Below, in pieces: positions 62,939 to 64,000 of a stretch of DNA of 64,000 bases. The stretch is taken from the NCBI GenBank assembly GCA_028751875.1, contig CM054141.1, positions 72,071,959 to 72,135,958 on the forward strand, given 5' to 3'. The stretch is from Rapana venosa (taxonomy: Eukaryota; Mollusca; Gastropoda; Neogastropoda; Muricidae). Every line of letters begins with the position of its first letter. Position 1 is the first letter of the stretch. Below the pieces are notes generated by a model. That model was not told where the DNA came from. It searched no databases and worked only from the letters and a program-made list of their open reading frames with translations. Both the position numbers and the translations under genes were made by a program.

Positions 62939-64000
62939 TAGGCCTACAGCATCAGCTGAATAACCTGCAAAAGGAAACAGAGATTAAAGTTAACGGTGAA
63001 CACAGACAAATCTAAAATAATTGTTTTCAGGAAAGGTGGTTTTCTTGGTGCTAGAGAAAAATGGTTTTTGAATGGAAGTTCATTGGAAGTTGTGAACTCA
63101 TATAAGTACTTAGGTCTTACCTTCTCTACTAGAAATAGTTTCACAGCTGCCATGGAAGAAGTAAAGCTTAAAGGTAAAAAATGTGTGAATGATATCATGT
63201 GTACTTTGAGAAAAGTAAAAAAGTATGTTCTTTCGAACCAGAAGGCCCATAGAGCCGGAGCTTATCCCGGTTTCTGTAGCGTTAAGCGAACTGATGGTTT
63301 TTCACCACCCCTGTGACAGGACGCTAGTCTGTCGCCAGATACTTCCCCAGCAGAGCTGGTACCCACTTGTACACCTGGGTGGAGTGAGGAAAATAGGAGT
63401 AAAGTGTCTTTCCCAAGGACACAACACCGAGCCGAGCGGGGATCGAACCCGCGACCTCTGGATCACGAGTTGACCGCCTAAACCACTCGACCACGGTGAC
63501 TTTGAGAAAAATTGGTAGTAATTCTCCCGATGTGTTCTTCAAGCTTTTTGATACTCAAGTTGTTCCGTTGGTTCTGTATGCATCTGAAGTGTGGGGACAT
63601 AAGGCTTATCGCCAAGTTGAACAAGTACATCTATATGCGTGTAAAAGATTCCTGCATGTGAGAAACAAAACAGCTAATGATGTTGTATATGGTGAACTAG
63701 GCCGTTTTCCACTGTGGATTACAGCTATTACCAGATGTGTGAAATACTGGCTAAGACTCTTAAAACAACCTGAAGAGAGGTATTCAAAAAAGGCATATAG
63801 AATGTTATTAGCTTTGCATGAGAAAGGCCATGTGACATGGGTAACCTACTTAAAGAATGTTCTTTATGATAATGGGTTTGAACAAGTCTGGCTCTTTGAA
63901 TGTGGCTATGAAAAGACTTTTATGAAAGAGCTTAAAGAAATGCTACATAGCAGTTTCTGTTTCCATTGGCGAAGCCACATGGATTCAAACCCACGATTTT
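62938..64000 (+). mobile_element. LINE ORF2 part, interrupted by a SINE, running off the edge
   Basis: Post-catalytic RT region: LQHQLNNL, a one-base break near 62973, TVNTDKSKIIVFRKGG, then VVNSYKYLGLTFSTRNSF. After the SINE at 63215-63498 it resumes in the same frame: TLRKIGSNSPDVFFKLFDTQ, LVLYASEVWGHKAYRQVEQV, GRFPLWITAITRCVKYWLRL, open to the last base. YASEVWG and the following blocks mark a LINE ORF2 C-terminal half. The (CA)n at its left replaces the 5' part. Confidence 0.88.
63215..63498 (-). mobile_element. SINE-D inserted in a LINE reading frame, with target duplication
   Basis: Minus-strand copy of SINE-D: head CACCGTGGTCGAGTGGTTTAG near 63496, box B GGTTCGATCCCCGC, tail AAGAACATACTTTTTTAC. 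The perfect 12-bp repeat ACTTTGAGAAAA lies at 63203-63214 and 63499-63510. Removing the SINE and one copy restores the LINE frame exactly (..DIMC-TLRKIGSN..). Confidence 0.96.

Noticed and set aside
62193..62963. 256-codon open frame
   Set aside because: Half of it is poly-C, (TC)n and (CA)n translation. The remainder has no recognisable protein features or splice context.

Overview
This is a repeat-rich eukaryotic nuclear window. Short coding exons are separated by kilobase-scale introns with GT-AG borders. There are many tRNA-derived SINEs with 3' tails, 5'-truncated LINEs of several lineages, long CA/GA/TA microsatellites, poly-C tracts and minisatellites, and no operon-like gene packing. 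The combination looks like a mollusc, possibly a marine gastropod. That placement is inferred from repeat style and the divergence of one recognisable gene, and is not proven. I see no prokaryotic, CRISPR, rRNA or phage material, and no genuine tRNA gene (only SINE heads).

Two host genes can be built from the sequence. (1) Plus strand, about 6.0-20.1 kb: MRPL28, the mitochondrial large-subunit ribosomal protein bL28m. Six coding exons join in consistent phase (6098-6122, 8395-8554, 9434-9550, 11674-11815, 12337-12480, 13629-13754) and give 237 aa. An ETS site and a YY1-type ATGGCGGC element lie upstream. Two further well-bordered exons (16493-16523, 19536-19599) and a poly(A) signal at 20053 follow. 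They would add about 33 codons if one more A were present in the A5 run at the stop codon. (2) Minus strand, about 58.9-37.3 kb: an unrecognised Ser/Thr/Pro-rich, probably nuclear or cell-cycle protein built from exons 58892-58868, 56485-56408, 50755-49698 and 39789-37285. Exon 3 carries four copies of a 20-residue repeat. The last exon is one open frame broken by a single in-frame TGA (38745-38743).

Region by region: 0-6 kb is a SINE/LINE/pentanucleotide-repeat mosaic. 6-20 kb is MRPL28 with repeat-filled introns, including 32-bp and 33-bp minisatellites and a hAT-like element. 20-33 kb is dense transposon debris: a composite tRNA/5S SINE, a LINE with a readable reverse transcriptase, and nested CR1- and RTE-like LINEs. 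33-37 kb is AT-rich 3' flank of the minus gene. 37-59 kb is the minus gene and its introns. 59-64 kb holds young SINE insertions, microsatellites and a LINE that runs off the window edge and is interrupted by a SINE with a 12-bp target duplication.

The two genes are convergent (MRPL28 ends near 20.1 kb, the minus gene near 37 kb) and show no evident functional link. SINE families named here for convenience: A (head GGATCGGTGGTCTAGAGG), B (head GGGGACGGGATAGCCTAGTGG), C (head TGGTGCAGTGGTTAGCC), D (head GGCACCGTGGTCGAGTGG), and a composite tRNA/5S type.
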